NCBI RefSeq assembly: GCF_000161455.1
Contig: NZ_CM000745.1
Coordinates: 579,084-643,083, forward strand
Length of the DNA stretch: 64,000 nucleotides
Direction of reading: 5' to 3'
Origin: Bacillus pseudomycoides DSM 12442
Lineage (GTDB): Bacteria; Bacillota; Bacilli; Bacillales; Bacillaceae_G
Position numbers and translations under genes: made by a program. Below are positions 47,347 through 56,515 of the stretch, one piece after another. Below the pieces are notes generated by a model. That model searched no databases, was not told the DNA's origin, and worked only from the letters and a program-made list of their open reading frames with translations. Each line of letters opens with the position of its first letter. The stretch's first letter is position 1.

Positions 47347-47782
47347 ATTCCCTTCACCCCGTACTTTTCTCTTGTTTGTTTTACTCAATGAATATTGAGC
47401 TTGCTTCGTTTCGCTAATCATCAGTGGGGGATAAAAAACATACTGATTGTAGTTTTCTTTATGTTCCTATACGAATGGATTACGTATATTTTCTGGGTGC
47501 TTGAGTAGTCATAAAAAACAACAACGAAACGATTAGTGTTCCTTGATTTTTGTTTTGTGAATAAAAGAAATTCAATTTCTTTAACCACATTAAACATTTT
47601 TAATTCTAGCAAAATATTCTGAAAATGTATATTCATTTTTCTTTTTATTACAAAAAATTAGAATTTTAAAACAGTTGAATTGAATAATAATTCATATAAT
47701 CTTTCTAGCAAACTAGGTAGAAGAAAGGTACAATAAAAAGGATAGTGTTTGATGAAAATAATGATGTAATGGAGTTTTGCAT

Positions 47783-48496
47783 ATGTTTAAAAAATTCAAA
47801 TATATATGTATTGTAGGAATTATACTTGTTGTTGCTATTTTTGTAGGGAAAAATAAAATTCTTCAAAAAGTACAAGAGTTACGAGTGAATTTTTTGTTTG
47901 ATATGAAAGAAACAGCTATGATTGAAAATGTTCCATTTATAAAACAACTTCCGGAATTACAGCGAGGTTGTGAGGTTACGAGTTTAGCAATGTTATTGCA
48001 GTATAAAGGTGTACAAGTGGATAAGATGCAACTTGCAAGTGAAATCAATCATGTTCCATTTAAAGAAAATAATCTTCGAGGAAATCCTCATGAAGGATTT
48101 GTTGGAAATATTTATACGAAATCCGAACCAGGTTACGGTGTTTATCATGGGCCGATTTTTAAACTTGCAGAAAAGTATGTACCTGAAAAAACGATTAATT
48201 TAACTGGAAGAGAGATTGAAGATGTATATAAAGTCATTAGTTCAGGCTCACCAGTATGGGTAATTGCAAATACAACGTTTCAGCCGCTAGCTGAGGAGAG
48301 TTTTGAAACCTGGAATACAAATAACGGTGATGTGAAAATTACATATTATGAGCATAGTGCAGTAGTTGTTGGGTACGATCAAAACTTTGTATATATGAAT
48401 GATCCGTTAGCTAACAATCCGAATAAAAAAGTATCACGTTCTGAATTTGAAAAAGCGTGGGAACAAATGGGAAAACAAGCAATTACTATTTTATAA
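47783..48496 (+). CDS. Membrane-anchored C39-like cysteine peptidase-family protein
   Basis: Protein of 237 residues with one N-terminal membrane anchor (5-23) and an extracellular papain-like domain of the Peptidase_C39_2 (YvpB) type. Likely catalytic residues are Cys63 in QRGCEVTSLAMLL and His191 in YYEHSAVVVGYD, with Asp207 in VYMNDPL. The lead-in IENVPFIKQLPELQRGCE is family-typical. Substrate unknown; a role in wall or peptide processing is possible. ATG 47783 follows GGAG by about eight bases; a TTG two codons earlier is too close to the site. Confidence 0.8.
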   Translation: MFKKFKYICIVGIILVVAIFVGKNKILQKVQELRVNFLFDMKETAMIENVPFIKQLPELQRGCEVTSLAMLLQYKGVQVDKMQLASEINHVPFKENNLRGNPHEGFVGNIYTKSEPGYGVYHGPIFKLAEKYVPEKTINLTGREIEDVYKVISSGSPVWVIANTTFQPLAEESFETWNTNNGDVKITYYEHSAVVVGYDQNFVYMNDPLANNPNKKVSRSEFEKAWEQMGKQAITIL

Positions 48497-48497
48497 A

Positions 48498-48531
48498 AAT
48501 AAAAGCTATCTAATGTTAGGTGGCTTTTATT
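48498..48531 (+). terminator. Terminator of the C39-like gene
   Basis: AATAAAAGCTATCTAA / TTAGGTGGCTTTTATT. Confidence 0.75.
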
Positions 48532-48618
48532 GTAAGTTAAATATTCGGAATATTGTTTATTTTGTTTTTGCTTCGAGCTATAATAACGTTTAGCTTAGTG
48601 AAGAAAGGAAGAGGATAG

Positions 48619-49800
48619 ATGGGTGAAATCAAAGATATTGTTCTTTCTAAAGAACGATTAATAAAATGGAGAAGGCATTTTCACAGATATCCAGAGTTAT
48701 CTTTTCAAGAAGAAAAAACATCTCAGTATATATACGACATACTTCAAACAATTCCTCATCTAGAAATTTCAAGGCCGACAAAGTACAGCATGATGGCAAG
48801 ATTAATTGGTGAACAACCTGGAAAAGTGATTGCAATTCGTGCTGATATGGATGCCCTTCCAATTCAAGAAGAAAATCAATTTGAATTTGTTTCTACATAT
48901 CCAGGAGTGATGCATGCATGTGGGCATGATGGTCACATTGCAATGCTCCTTGGCACTGTATATGCGCTCGTAGAGCAAAGGGAAAAAATTAAAGGGGAAA
49001 TTCGTTTTCTATTTCAACATGCTGAAGAAAATTTTCCAGGTGGTGCACAAGAAATGGTTGCAGCAGGCGTGATGGAAAATGTGGATTATATTATCGGGGC
49101 GCATCTTTGGGCTTCTTTAGAAGTTGGCAAAGTTGGTGTGATTTATGGTCCAGCGATGGCAGCGCCTGATGTATTTAAAATATCAATAGAAGGAAAAGGT
49201 GGACATGCGGGTATTCCGCATGAAACAGTTGATAGTATTGCAATCGGTACACAAATAATTACGCAGCTCCAACAAATCGTATCGCGTCTTACGAATCCGC
49301 TAGATTCTCTCGTTTTATCTGTAACGCAGTTTCATGCGGGAACAACGCATAATGTAATTCCAGAACAGGCAACAATTGAAGGGACGGTAAGAAGTCTGAA
49401 GCATGAATTACGAGAACAAACTGCGCAGCGAATTGAAAAGTTTGTTAAACATATTACGGAATCTTATGGCGCAAATTATACATTTTCATATGAGTACGGC
49501 TATCGTCCAGTTGTAAATGATGAACAGGTTACGCAATTTGTTGAAAATACAGCACTAGAGCTTTACGGAAGGGAACAAGTAGTTCGTTTAGAGCCGACGA
49601 TGGCCGGAGAAGATTTTTCGGCCTTTTTACAAGAAGCGCCAGGCACATTTTTCTTTATTGGTGCTGGGAATAAAGAGAAGGGGATTGTGTATCCGCATCA
49701 TCATCCTCGTTTTACAATTGATGAAGATGCTTTGCCGATTGGGGTAGAAGTTTTTGTTTCATCTGTGTTGAATTTTATGAGAAAAGGAGATAGTAGATAA
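48619..49800 (+). CDS. M20-family amidohydrolase (N-acyl amino acid hydrolase)
   Basis: Metal-dependent amidohydrolase of 393 residues. Motifs: RHFHRYPELSFQE at the start, IRADMDALPIQEE with a metal-ligand aspartate, HACGHDGHIAML, FLFQHAEENFPGGAQEMV with catalytic glutamates, and AGEDFSAFLQEAPGTFFFIGAG. The central lid domain starts around GKGGHAGIPHETVDS. This is the aminoacylase/hippurate hydrolase branch (M20D) that deacylates N-acyl amino acids or similar. ATG 48619 follows AAGGAAGAGG. Its stop codon lies inside the target repeat of a bcr1 element. Confidence 0.87.
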   Translation: MGEIKDIVLSKERLIKWRRHFHRYPELSFQEEKTSQYIYDILQTIPHLEISRPTKYSMMARLIGEQPGKVIAIRADMDALPIQEENQFEFVSTYPGVMHACGHDGHIAMLLGTVYALVEQREKIKGEIRFLFQHAEENFPGGAQEMVAAGVMENVDYIIGAHLWASLEVGKVGVIYGPAMAAPDVFKISIEGKGGHAGIPHETVDSIAIGTQIITQLQQIVSRLTNPLDSLVLSVTQFHAGTTHNVIPEQATIEGTVRSLKHELREQTAQRIEKFVKHITESYGANYTFSYEYGYRPVVNDEQVTQFVENTALELYGREQVVRLEPTMAGEDFSAFLQEAPGTFFFIGAGNKEKGIVYPHHHPRFTIDEDALPIGVEVFVSSVLNFMRKGDSR

Positions 49801-49894
49801 AGTGAAACTTTAATCAGTGGGGGTTTTCTCCATCCCCCACTGATTATTAGCACTCACCAATCGGGAGTGTTACTGTCCGTTAATGCGGGATAAA
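49797..49894 (+). repeat. Short bcr1-type repeat with ATAAA duplication
   Basis: Flanked by ATAAA at 49797-49801 and 49890-49894, the TTTAT/ATAAA target duplication described for bcr1 of the B. cereus group. It starts GTGAAACTTTAATCAGTGGG and ends CCGTTAATGCGGG. It contains a perfect hairpin (ATCAGTGGGGG / CCCCCACTGAT) and a second (CACTC/GAGTG). At 88 bp between the repeats it is shorter than the copy at 53969-54119 and appears internally deleted. The element is in the same orientation as the gene it follows. Confidence 0.8.
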
Positions 49895-49907
49895 TAATTC
49901 ATATGTA

Positions 49908-49940
49908 AGAGCTATCTTATAAAAGAGATAGCTCTTTTTG
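49908..49940 (+). terminator. Terminator beyond the bcr1 element
   Basis: AGAGCTATCT / AGATAGCTCT with T5, probably the original terminator of the M20 gene, now 100 bp downstream of its stop. Confidence 0.8.
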
Positions 49941-50005
49941 TATATATTTGTTTCTATTGGCGAAATCTAACTACAACTTGTTGAAAAGAAAGTTAGGTGG
50001 GGAAT

Positions 50006-51475
50006 TTGTTAAAGTTAGATGCTAACTTATCTAAAATTACAAAGGAAATTCGAGAAAAGTTAGATTCACCTAATGATCTAACGGTTAGAGAATTTACACT
50101 TGCCGGTTGCTCTACACGTTGTGCGGTTGTTTTTTTATGCGGATTAACAGATAAAGATAATATTTATAAGTTTATTATCAGGCCACTTCAATATGAAGAA
50201 TTACCAAAACAAGCTGCAATCATTCAAACTCTGCTGGATCGTTTCCTTTCTATTACAGAGGTGAGTATTGCAAAAACGTTTCCGGGGATTATAAATGCTC
50301 TTTTAGCTGGAGATACAATCGTACTAATTGATGACATTCCATCTGCGGTAGTTGTAAACAGTCGAGCGTGGGAAAAAAGAAGTTTAGAATCTCCGGTTAC
50401 AGAAGCTTTAATCCGTGGACCAAGAATTGGATTTAATGAGGATATTAATGTAAATAAAATGTTAATTCGTCGTAGTCTGCGTGATCCGCAGCTCAGGTTT
50501 CAATCTTATATCATGGGGAAGCGTTCGCAAAAAGAAGTAACTTTAGTATATATAGAAGATATTATTAATCCTTATTTTGTAGAAGAGTTAAATCGAAGGC
50601 TCCAATCGATAGTAACAGATATTGTTCTTGAAACAGGAACAATTGAACAGTTAATTCAAGATAATAATTTGTCGCCTTTCCCGCAATTTTTGAGTACAGA
50701 AAGACCTGATAATGTAGTCGCTTCGTTGGCGAAAGGAAAAGCGGCAATTTTAGTAGACGGATCTCCTTTTGCTCTCATTGCCCCACTAGTTTTGATTGAT
50801 ATATTTCAATCCGTAGAAGATCATTATGAACGTTGGATAATTGGAACGTTACTAAGGTTTTTACGAATGGGGGCTGGTATTATTGCAGTTTTATTGCCAG
50901 CTATGTATGTAGCTCTTGTCTCTTATCATCAAGGGCTGATTCCATCGAAATTGGCTTATTCTATTGCTGGAGCGAGAGAAGGGGTGCCATTTCCAGCTTA
51001 TATTGAAACGTTTATGATGGCGCTCACGATGGAACTGATAAGAGAGGCCGGTATCAGGCTACCAAGACCGATGGGGCAAACAATCGGAATTGTTGGTGGG
51101 CTTGTAATTGGAGAAGCGGCAGTAAGTGCAGGGATTGTAAATCCTTTTTTAGTAATTATCATTGCTGTAACTGCCATTGCTACTTTTTCTCTTCCGGTAT
51201 ATAGCATCACAATTACATTTCGAATTTTATTATTTGTATTCGTTTTAGCTGCTACAGTATTCGGACTATACGGTATTATTTTGGCTTTAATTGCGCTAGC
51301 AATTCATCTTACAAATTTAAAGAGTGTGGGAGTACCTTATACCACGCCTATTGCGCCAGCATTCTATAAAGATTGGAAAGAAGAAATTATTCGCTTACCA
51401 AAAGCAATGCTTAAGGAACGACCAGAATATTTACAAACGAAGGATGATACATTACGTCCAAAGGAGCGGGAGTAA
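50006..51475 (+). CDS. gerLA: Spore germination receptor subunit A (GerL-like)
   Basis: GerA-family A subunit of about 489 residues. A soluble N-terminal part (1 to about 285) with the conserved PRIGFNEDINVNKMLIRRSL precedes a membrane region of about five helices including GIIAVLLPAMYVALVSYHQG and RPMGQTIGIVGGLVIGEAAV. Located in the spore inner membrane, these receptors recognise amino acid or nucleoside germinants. TTG 50006 follows AGGTGG by five bases; GTG 49997 overlaps that site. It begins a gerA-type ABC operon. The gerL name is from remembered B. cereus gene order near qox and is moderately sure. Confidence 0.85.
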   Translation: MLKLDANLSKITKEIREKLDSPNDLTVREFTLAGCSTRCAVVFLCGLTDKDNIYKFIIRPLQYEELPKQAAIIQTLLDRFLSITEVSIAKTFPGIINALLAGDTIVLIDDIPSAVVVNSRAWEKRSLESPVTEALIRGPRIGFNEDINVNKMLIRRSLRDPQLRFQSYIMGKRSQKEVTLVYIEDIINPYFVEELNRRLQSIVTDIVLETGTIEQLIQDNNLSPFPQFLSTERPDNVVASLAKGKAAILVDGSPFALIAPLVLIDIFQSVEDHYERWIIGTLLRFLRMGAGIIAVLLPAMYVALVSYHQGLIPSKLAYSIAGAREGVPFPAYIETFMMALTMELIREAGIRLPRPMGQTIGIVGGLVIGEAAVSAGIVNPFLVIIIAVTAIATFSLPVYSITITFRILLFVFVLAATVFGLYGIILALIALAIHLTNLKSVGVPYTTPIAPAFYKDWKEEIIRLPKAMLKERPEYLQTKDDTLRPKERE

Positions 51476-51476
51476 A

Positions 51477-52598
51477 TTGAGACCATTTGAGTACGGGGAT
51501 GAAGAAATTGGATCTCGTGAACTTGCTGTTGCAGTATCTTCAGCTATTATTGGTACTGGTGCATTGGCAATGCCAAGGGTCATTGCTACACAAACTTTGT
51601 TTTCTGATGGTTGGATCATTTTATTAGCGGGTGGAACTATATGTGCATTTTTTGCTTGGTTTGTAACAAAAGTTGCGATTTTATTTCCAAAACAAAATTT
51701 TGTTGAATATACAAGTGTTTATTTAACAAAACCAGTTACTTACGTATTTAGTGTTATTTTGATTTTGACATTTGTTGCATTGACAGGGTATGAGGTCAGA
51801 ACAATTTCTATTATTTCACAAATGTATTTATTTAGTGATACGCCTATACAATGGCTTTCTTTTTTCTTTTTACTGGTTGTGATTTACGGAGTAAGTGGAT
51901 CAAGAGCTGCATTACTAAGACTGAATGTAATATTTTTACCGATTGTCCTAATAGCTATGTTGCTCTTGTCTTTATTAAATATAAATTTAATGGAGGTAGA
52001 TAGCTTATTGCCAGTATTTCAAACAAAAGTAAGTAAATATGCAGCAGGAATTAAAGATTCTATTTTTACTTTTATTGGATTCGAAGTTGCTCTTTTTTAT
52101 TCCATGATGTTGAAGGGGAATATAAAAAAAGCTCCTTTGGCTGTAGCCAAAGGAGTAATGGTAACTGTTATGTCGTATATTTTAATTTATGTAACCTGTA
52201 TTAGTGTTTTTTCGTATATGACAACGAGGGGATTGACGTATCCTACAATTGAGTTGGGAAAGGAAATTGAAATTGGAGGAGGATTTTTAGAACGATTCGA
52301 CGCAATCTTCTTTACGACTTGGATTATTACGGTTTATAACACAACAGCTATGTATTATGACATTGCTTCTCTATTGTTTTGTGCAATGTTTTCTAAATTA
52401 AATAAACATATTTTTATTTTTATAAGTGCACCTATTATTTTTATGATCAATATGGTTCCAGGAGATGTGAGAAAGTTATCGGATTATGGTACATATTTAG
52501 CTTGGATAGATATGGGGTGTATCCTATTGGTGCCCTTACTAGTGCTAATTGTATATAAAATAAAAAGAAGGGCTGGTAGAAATGAAACGCCTTCTTAA
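51477..52598 (+). CDS. gerLB: Spore germination receptor subunit B (GerL-like)
   Basis: Ten-TM germination protein of 373 residues of the spore germination/APC-like permease family. The start [24 protein letters not shown] is typical, with [14 protein letters not shown] in TM6. B subunits are thought to hold the germinant site, as they resemble amino acid transporters. TTG 51477 is chosen because AAGGAGCGGGA ends five bases upstream and the frame opens with [11 protein letters not shown]. Only one base separates it from the gerLA stop. It overlaps gerLC by 17 bp. Confidence 0.86.
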   Translation: MRPFEYGDEEIGSRELAVAVSSAIIGTGALAMPRVIATQTLFSDGWIILLAGGTICAFFAWFVTKVAILFPKQNFVEYTSVYLTKPVTYVFSVILILTFVALTGYEVRTISIISQMYLFSDTPIQWLSFFFLLVVIYGVSGSRAALLRLNVIFLPIVLIAMLLLSLLNINLMEVDSLLPVFQTKVSKYAAGIKDSIFTFIGFEVALFYSMMLKGNIKKAPLAVAKGVMVTVMSYILIYVTCISVFSYMTTRGLTYPTIELGKEIEIGGGFLERFDAIFFTTWIITVYNTTAMYYDIASLLFCAMFSKLNKHIFIFISAPIIFMINMVPGDVRKLSDYGTYLAWIDMGCILLVPLLVLIVYKIKRRAGRNETPS

Positions 52599-53748
52599 AT
52601 TCATATACCTGATTAGTTTGTTATGTTATCTCAGCGCTTGTTCCGAGCAACAAGAAATTGAGGAGAGAGGGTTTGTTGTAGGGGCAGCGTACGATCTTGT
52701 AAAAGAAAAAAAGTCCAATCCGGTTATGAAGGGAACATACCAAATGGTTTTGCCTAGAACGCTAACACCACAAGGAGCACAAGGAAATACGGGGAGTAAA
52801 AACTATATTAATATTAGTGCGGTAGCAGATGGGGTTTTTGAACAAATTCGTATCGTTGCTAAAAAGATTAGTCGTGCACTATTTTTCCCTCATATACAAG
52901 TGCTAATTTTTTCTAACGATTTGTTAGCAAAACCGTATGTGTTAGAAAATACATTGGATGTATATGTTCGTGACCATGAAATGAGACGGAACATTCGTAT
53001 TTTTGTTTCTGAAAAAAAAGCAGAGGATGTATTAAACCAAAGTGCAAAACCTGAGAATTTACCTGCAAAGTATATTGATATGTTAGTTGACCACGCTCCG
53101 AAAAATGCACAGATGATAGAAGCGGCTCGGATTGGTGATATTCAGGAGAAAATTACAGCTAAAAGAAGTTTTGTATTGCCTGTTTTAGGATTGACAAAAC
53201 AAGGGGTGCAAATGAATGGAGCGGCTTTATTTAGAGGGAAGGATAATAAGCTTGTCGGTAGGTTGAGTGGAGAAAATACACTAGGATTAAATTATATTAT
53301 TGGAAAGAAGATGGCGGGTTTTTTTACGATTCGTAAAGGGAATGAATTTGTTACATATGAAATTCATAAAATGCGTCGTAAAATTACTACGTCCGTTACA
53401 AATGCTACTAAGCCAAAGTTTGTTATTGATTTATCGTTAAAAGGAACTTTGGCAGAACTGCATTTTAGTGATCATGACCAAGTTATGGGAGAGAAGAAAC
53501 TAAAGCAGTATATTGCAAAAGAGATGGAAAAACGTATTCAAAAAACAATAAAAATTGTGCAAAAAGATTATAAGGTGGATGTATTAGGCGTGGGAGAAGA
53601 ATATAAACGTCATGATTATAAAAAGTGGAGCAAAATAAAAAAGAATTGGGATCAAGGTAAGAACTATTTTAGTAATTGTGACATTGTGGTTCAAGTACAT
53701 CCAACAATTGAACATTCGGGTTCTTCATTGCCGACTCGGGTAAAGTAG
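52582..53748 (+). CDS. gerLC: Spore germination receptor lipoprotein subunit C (GerL-like)
   Basis: GerAC-family lipoprotein of 388 residues. The signal ends in lipobox YLSAC, with Cys20 the lipidation site. Conserved regions are [12 protein letters not shown], the central [17 protein letters not shown] and [29 protein letters not shown]. It completes the A-B-C receptor on the outer side of the spore inner membrane. ATG 52582 lies inside gerLB behind AAGAAGGGCTGG. A very short gene follows it. Confidence 0.88.
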   Translation: MKRLLKFIYLISLLCYLSACSEQQEIEERGFVVGAAYDLVKEKKSNPVMKGTYQMVLPRTLTPQGAQGNTGSKNYINISAVADGVFEQIRIVAKKISRALFFPHIQVLIFSNDLLAKPYVLENTLDVYVRDHEMRRNIRIFVSEKKAEDVLNQSAKPENLPAKYIDMLVDHAPKNAQMIEAARIGDIQEKITAKRSFVLPVLGLTKQGVQMNGAALFRGKDNKLVGRLSGENTLGLNYIIGKKMAGFFTIRKGNEFVTYEIHKMRRKITTSVTNATKPKFVIDLSLKGTLAELHFSDHDQVMGEKKLKQYIAKEMEKRIQKTIKIVQKDYKVDVLGVGEEYKRHDYKKWSKIKKNWDQGKNYFSNCDIVVQVHPTIEHSGSSLPTRVK

Positions 53749-53759
53749 GAGGGGTTGTC

Positions 53760-53897
53760 TTGTTTACTAAATTAAGTATAACCTGCACGGTATTAATGGC
53801 AATTCTCCCATATACAGTATACTTTCTTCATAAGAAAATTATGGAGTATGGTGCACAGCCGTGGCAAAAGAATAAGCAAAAAAGGAAATCTGAATAA
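53760..53897 (+). CDS. Possible fourth germination-receptor gene, 45-residue membrane peptide
   Basis: A 45-codon frame beginning TTG 53760, preceded by AGGAGGGG (about 53748-53754). The peptide MFTKLSITCTVLMAILPYTV has one hydrophobic helix (about 5-23), then a basic tail ending KNKQKRKSE. It starts 11 bp after gerLC. GerA-type operons often carry a small D gene, usually two-helix and longer, that modulates the receptor; this could be a reduced version. The strong ribosome binding site and location are the main support. Confidence 0.5.
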   Translation: MFTKLSITCTVLMAILPYTVYFLHKKIMEYGAQPWQKNKQKRKSE

Positions 53898-53914
53898 ATC
53901 TCAGAATTCCTTTA
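53881..53914 (+). terminator. Possible terminator of the germination operon
   Basis: AAAGGAAATCTGA / TCAGAATTCCTTT hairpin overlapping the end of the small gene, but with only a weak T run. Confidence 0.4.
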
Positions 53915-53963
53915 ATAATCAACGAAGCGTTAATGAGATTCCCTCTATTGATGCCTGTCTCAC

Positions 53964-54124
53964 TTTATCCCGCATTAACGAAAAGTAATCCACCCACCGC
54001 AAAATTCAAATGAAAGCGAGGAAGATAGGTGGTGAATAACTGTCCGTAAAAGCCCGATTGATGCGGGCCTTTACAGACAAGTGGGGATGAAAAAAACTCC
54101 CGACTGATAGAAGTTTCACTTTAT
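53964..54124 (-). repeat. Full-length bcr1 repeat with TTTAT duplication
   Basis: Element of 151 bp between TTTAT copies at 53964-53968 and 54120-54124, so about 156 bp with one duplication, the known size of bcr1. On the reverse strand it reads GTGAAACTTCTATCAGTCGG at one end and CGTTAATGCGGG at the other, matching the ends of the shorter copy at 49797. It contains hairpins (TGTCTGTAAAGGCCCG / CGGGCTTTTACGGACA). It is oriented with and immediately after the feoB C-terminal gene, whose stop codon is in the target repeat. Confidence 0.85.
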
Positions 54125-55521
54125 ACAAGCCCTAACCAATGTACCAATTGCGACGTGAGGAATGTAACAACAATGGCGATTACGGTAGGGATTGCAAACG
54201 ATAGAAATGTCCATTTGGGACTTTTTGTTTCTTTATATATGTTAACCAATGTTGTTCCGCATGGGAAATGAAGTAGTGAGAACAACATTGTATTTAACGC
54301 AGTTAACCAAGTCCAGCCATGTTCTAAGAACAAGTTTTTAATTTGGTTTAAATCATCTAGTTCGGTTAAAGCACCAGTTGATAAATAAGACATTAATAAA
54401 ATTGGAATGACAATTTCATTAGCTGGCAAACCAAGGATGAATGCAGCTAGAATAAATCCGTCAAGCCCGAGTGATTTAGCGAATGGATCTAAGAAATTCA
54501 CAAAATACATAAGTAGGCTTGTGTCACCAACATAAATATTTGCTAATACCCAAGTTAGCATAGCGGCCGGTGCAGCTACGATAACCGCGCGTTTTAAAAC
54601 ATATAATGACTTATCAAGTGTGGAACGTACAATTGTATTCCAAATTTTCGGCTTACGGTATGGTGGTAACTCTAACGTATAGTGAGTTGGGACGCCTTTT
54701 AAAGCGGTTTTTGATAATACCCAAGATACAGTTAATGTTACAATAACCCCAATTATAACCATTCCTACTACAACACCTGCCGTAACAAGTGTTTGCATAC
54801 TGCCGGTATATCCAGCGGCCATGAATAATGATGCCATTAATATTAATGTAGGCCAACGTCCATTACATGGAACGAAGTTATTTGTTAAAATCGCTAACAT
54901 ACGCTCGCGTGGTGATTCGATAATACGTGTTGACATAATGGCAGCAGCGTTACAACCAAACCCCATTGCCATTGTTAATGATTGTTTTCCGTGAGCGCCA
55001 GAACGTTTGAATAAACGATCCATGTTAAAAGCAACACGTGGTAAATATCCGTAATTTTCCAATAAAGCAAACATAGGGAAGAAAATAGCCATAGGTGGTA
55101 ACATAACACTAATTACAGCTCCAGTACCACGGAATAAGCCGAGAATTAAGATGCCATGTACCCAAGTCGGTGCATTCATCGCTTGAAACCAAGCGGTTAA
55201 ATGACCTTCTGCCCACCCGAAAAATTCAGCAATCATATCAGATGGCATGTTAGCTCCTGCAATTGTAAGATAAAAAATAATAGATAAAATTCCGAGCATA
55301 ATTGGGAATCCGAATATAGGAGAAGTGAAAATTTTATCTAGCCTCTCTGAACGGTATAACTTATCAGTATTCGTGTATTGAACAGCTTCTTTACATATAC
55401 TTGCGGAAGTTCGATAAATATCCCCTACAATATCATCTCGTATATCATCTTTTGTAAGTGTTTGTGCATGTTGAACAATATAATCTAATGGAAGAGCCTT
55501 ACTGGCTGAGTGAGATTTCAT
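54121..55521 (-). CDS. feoB: FeoB membrane domain as separate gene
   Basis: Fe2+ permease domain of FeoB, 466 residues, lacking a GTPase. A short leader (about 1-65, cytoplasmic, RSERLDKIFTSP before TM1) is followed by about eight helices. Gate regions: GFGCNAAAIMSTRIIESPRERM and NNFVPCNGRWPTLIL, carrying the conserved cysteines, and the second Gate copy later. ATG 55521 (reverse strand) is preceded by GGGAGGT at the right distance, inside the end of the GTPase gene, which it overlaps by 23 bp in another frame. So this is an arranged two-gene system, not an obvious frameshift. Gene name shared with the GTPase half. Confidence 0.85.
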   Translation of the reverse strand: MKSHSASKALPLDYIVQHAQTLTKDDIRDDIVGDIYRTSASICKEAVQYTNTDKLYRSERLDKIFTSPIFGFPIMLGILSIIFYLTIAGANMPSDMIAEFFGWAEGHLTAWFQAMNAPTWVHGILILGLFRGTGAVISVMLPPMAIFFPMFALLENYGYLPRVAFNMDRLFKRSGAHGKQSLTMAMGFGCNAAAIMSTRIIESPRERMLAILTNNFVPCNGRWPTLILMASLFMAAGYTGSMQTLVTAGVVVGMVIIGVIVTLTVSWVLSKTALKGVPTHYTLELPPYRKPKIWNTIVRSTLDKSLYVLKRAVIVAAPAAMLTWVLANIYVGDTSLLMYFVNFLDPFAKSLGLDGFILAAFILGLPANEIVIPILLMSYLSTGALTELDDLNQIKNLFLEHGWTWLTALNTMLFSLLHFPCGTTLVNIYKETKSPKWTFLSFAIPTVIAIVVTFLTSQLVHWLGLV

Positions 55522-56221
55522 TTATTACGACCTCCCTTATCAGCGGCTCTTTATGATGTTTTTGAAGTGTAGCTAGAAAGTTTTTATCTCCATCTAGTAT
55601 TCGTAGTGCAACCCAGCGTGCAGGGTATGTATCACCGAATACTTTATAAATTTGAGGTTCTAATTGCTGAATCATATTTTCAATTTGTTCATTATAAGTA
55701 ATTTGAACAGGTGTAGGAATTAATTTTTTGCTAGCCACTTTAGCGATTACATTTAGCAAATGCCCGATTCCAACGCGGTTTCGAGCCGAAATTTTGACTA
55801 CAGGTACACCCAGTGATTTTGCTAATTTCTTTTCATCAATGACGATTCCTTTTTTTTCTGCTTCATCGATTAAGTTAATACACACTATAACGTCGTTAGT
55901 CATTTCCATCACTTGTAATGCTAAATTTAAATTTCTTTCCATTGCAGTTGCATCTACAACTACTACTGTTACCTCAGGTTTTTCAAAAATAATATAATCC
56001 CGTGCAACTTCCTCATCTGCAGAGTTTGAATATAGGGAGTATGTTCCAGGTAAATCAATTACGGTATATACACTTCCGTTATGTTCATATTCACCTTCTG
56101 CTTTTAATACAGTTTTGCCAGTCCAGTTTCCGGTATGTTGTTTTAATCCTGTTAACGTATTAAACAATGTGCTCTTTCCGGTATTTGGGTTTCCTGCTAG
56201 CGCAATGCGATGGTTTTTCAT
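55499..56221 (-). CDS. feoB: FeoB GTPase (G) domain as separate gene
   Basis: Cytoplasmic NFeoB part of 240 residues. G1 is GNPNTGKST (10-18), G2 around HTGNWTGKT, G3 DLPGTYSL, G4 NLID and G5 SARN. The last ~70 residues form the helical GDI-like domain. It normally gates the permease in a single ~670-residue polypeptide; here translation ends at NEISLSQ and the permease is made from its own start 23 bp back. ATG 56221 overlaps feoA by four bases (ATGA). Confidence 0.86.
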   Translation of the reverse strand: MKNHRIALAGNPNTGKSTLFNTLTGLKQHTGNWTGKTVLKAEGEYEHNGSVYTVIDLPGTYSLYSNSADEEVARDYIIFEKPEVTVVVVDATAMERNLNLALQVMEMTNDVIVCINLIDEAEKKGIVIDEKKLAKSLGVPVVKISARNRVGIGHLLNVIAKVASKKLIPTPVQITYNEQIENMIQQLEPQIYKVFGDTYPARWVALRILDGDKNFLATLQKHHKEPLIREVVINEISLSQ

Positions 56222-56475
56222 ACTAAATCATCTCCTATTAATCTCCCGAAAATAAGGGAACTTTCTTCACTACGCAGTGCAATGGTCGTATTGCTCACTT
56301 GATAAGCGGTTGGATCTCCGAGCGGGCTTCTTTGCAATACTTTAATAGTAGCTCCGGGAATAAAGCCTAAATCTAATAAACGACGTTTCATAGTTCCTTC
56401 TAATTGTATCTTCTCGATTTGTACAAACTGCCCTGTTTGGAAATTTGAAAGGGGTTTGATATTAGCCGATACCAT
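56218..56475 (-). CDS. feoA: FeoA protein
   Basis: Small SH3-fold protein of 85 residues needed for FeoB function. Features: RRLLDLGFIPGATIKVLQRSPLGDP, the conserved FeoA core, and an ending FGRLIGDDLV. ATG 56475 follows AGAAGAGGTAAC. First gene of feoA-feoB(G)-feoB(M) on the reverse strand. Confidence 0.9.
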   Translation of the reverse strand: MVSANIKPLSNFQTGQFVQIEKIQLEGTMKRRLLDLGFIPGATIKVLQRSPLGDPTAYQVSNTTIALRSEESSLIFGRLIGDDLV

Positions 56476-56515
56476 AAAAGTTACCTCTTCTCTATATTTT
56501 TAGTGTTGGTTTAAA

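Noticed and set aside
47412..47435. bcr1 fragment near the RocE-like gene
   Set aside because: Shares only about 11 bp (ATCAGTGGGGG) next to ATAAA with bcr1; no other element end is present.
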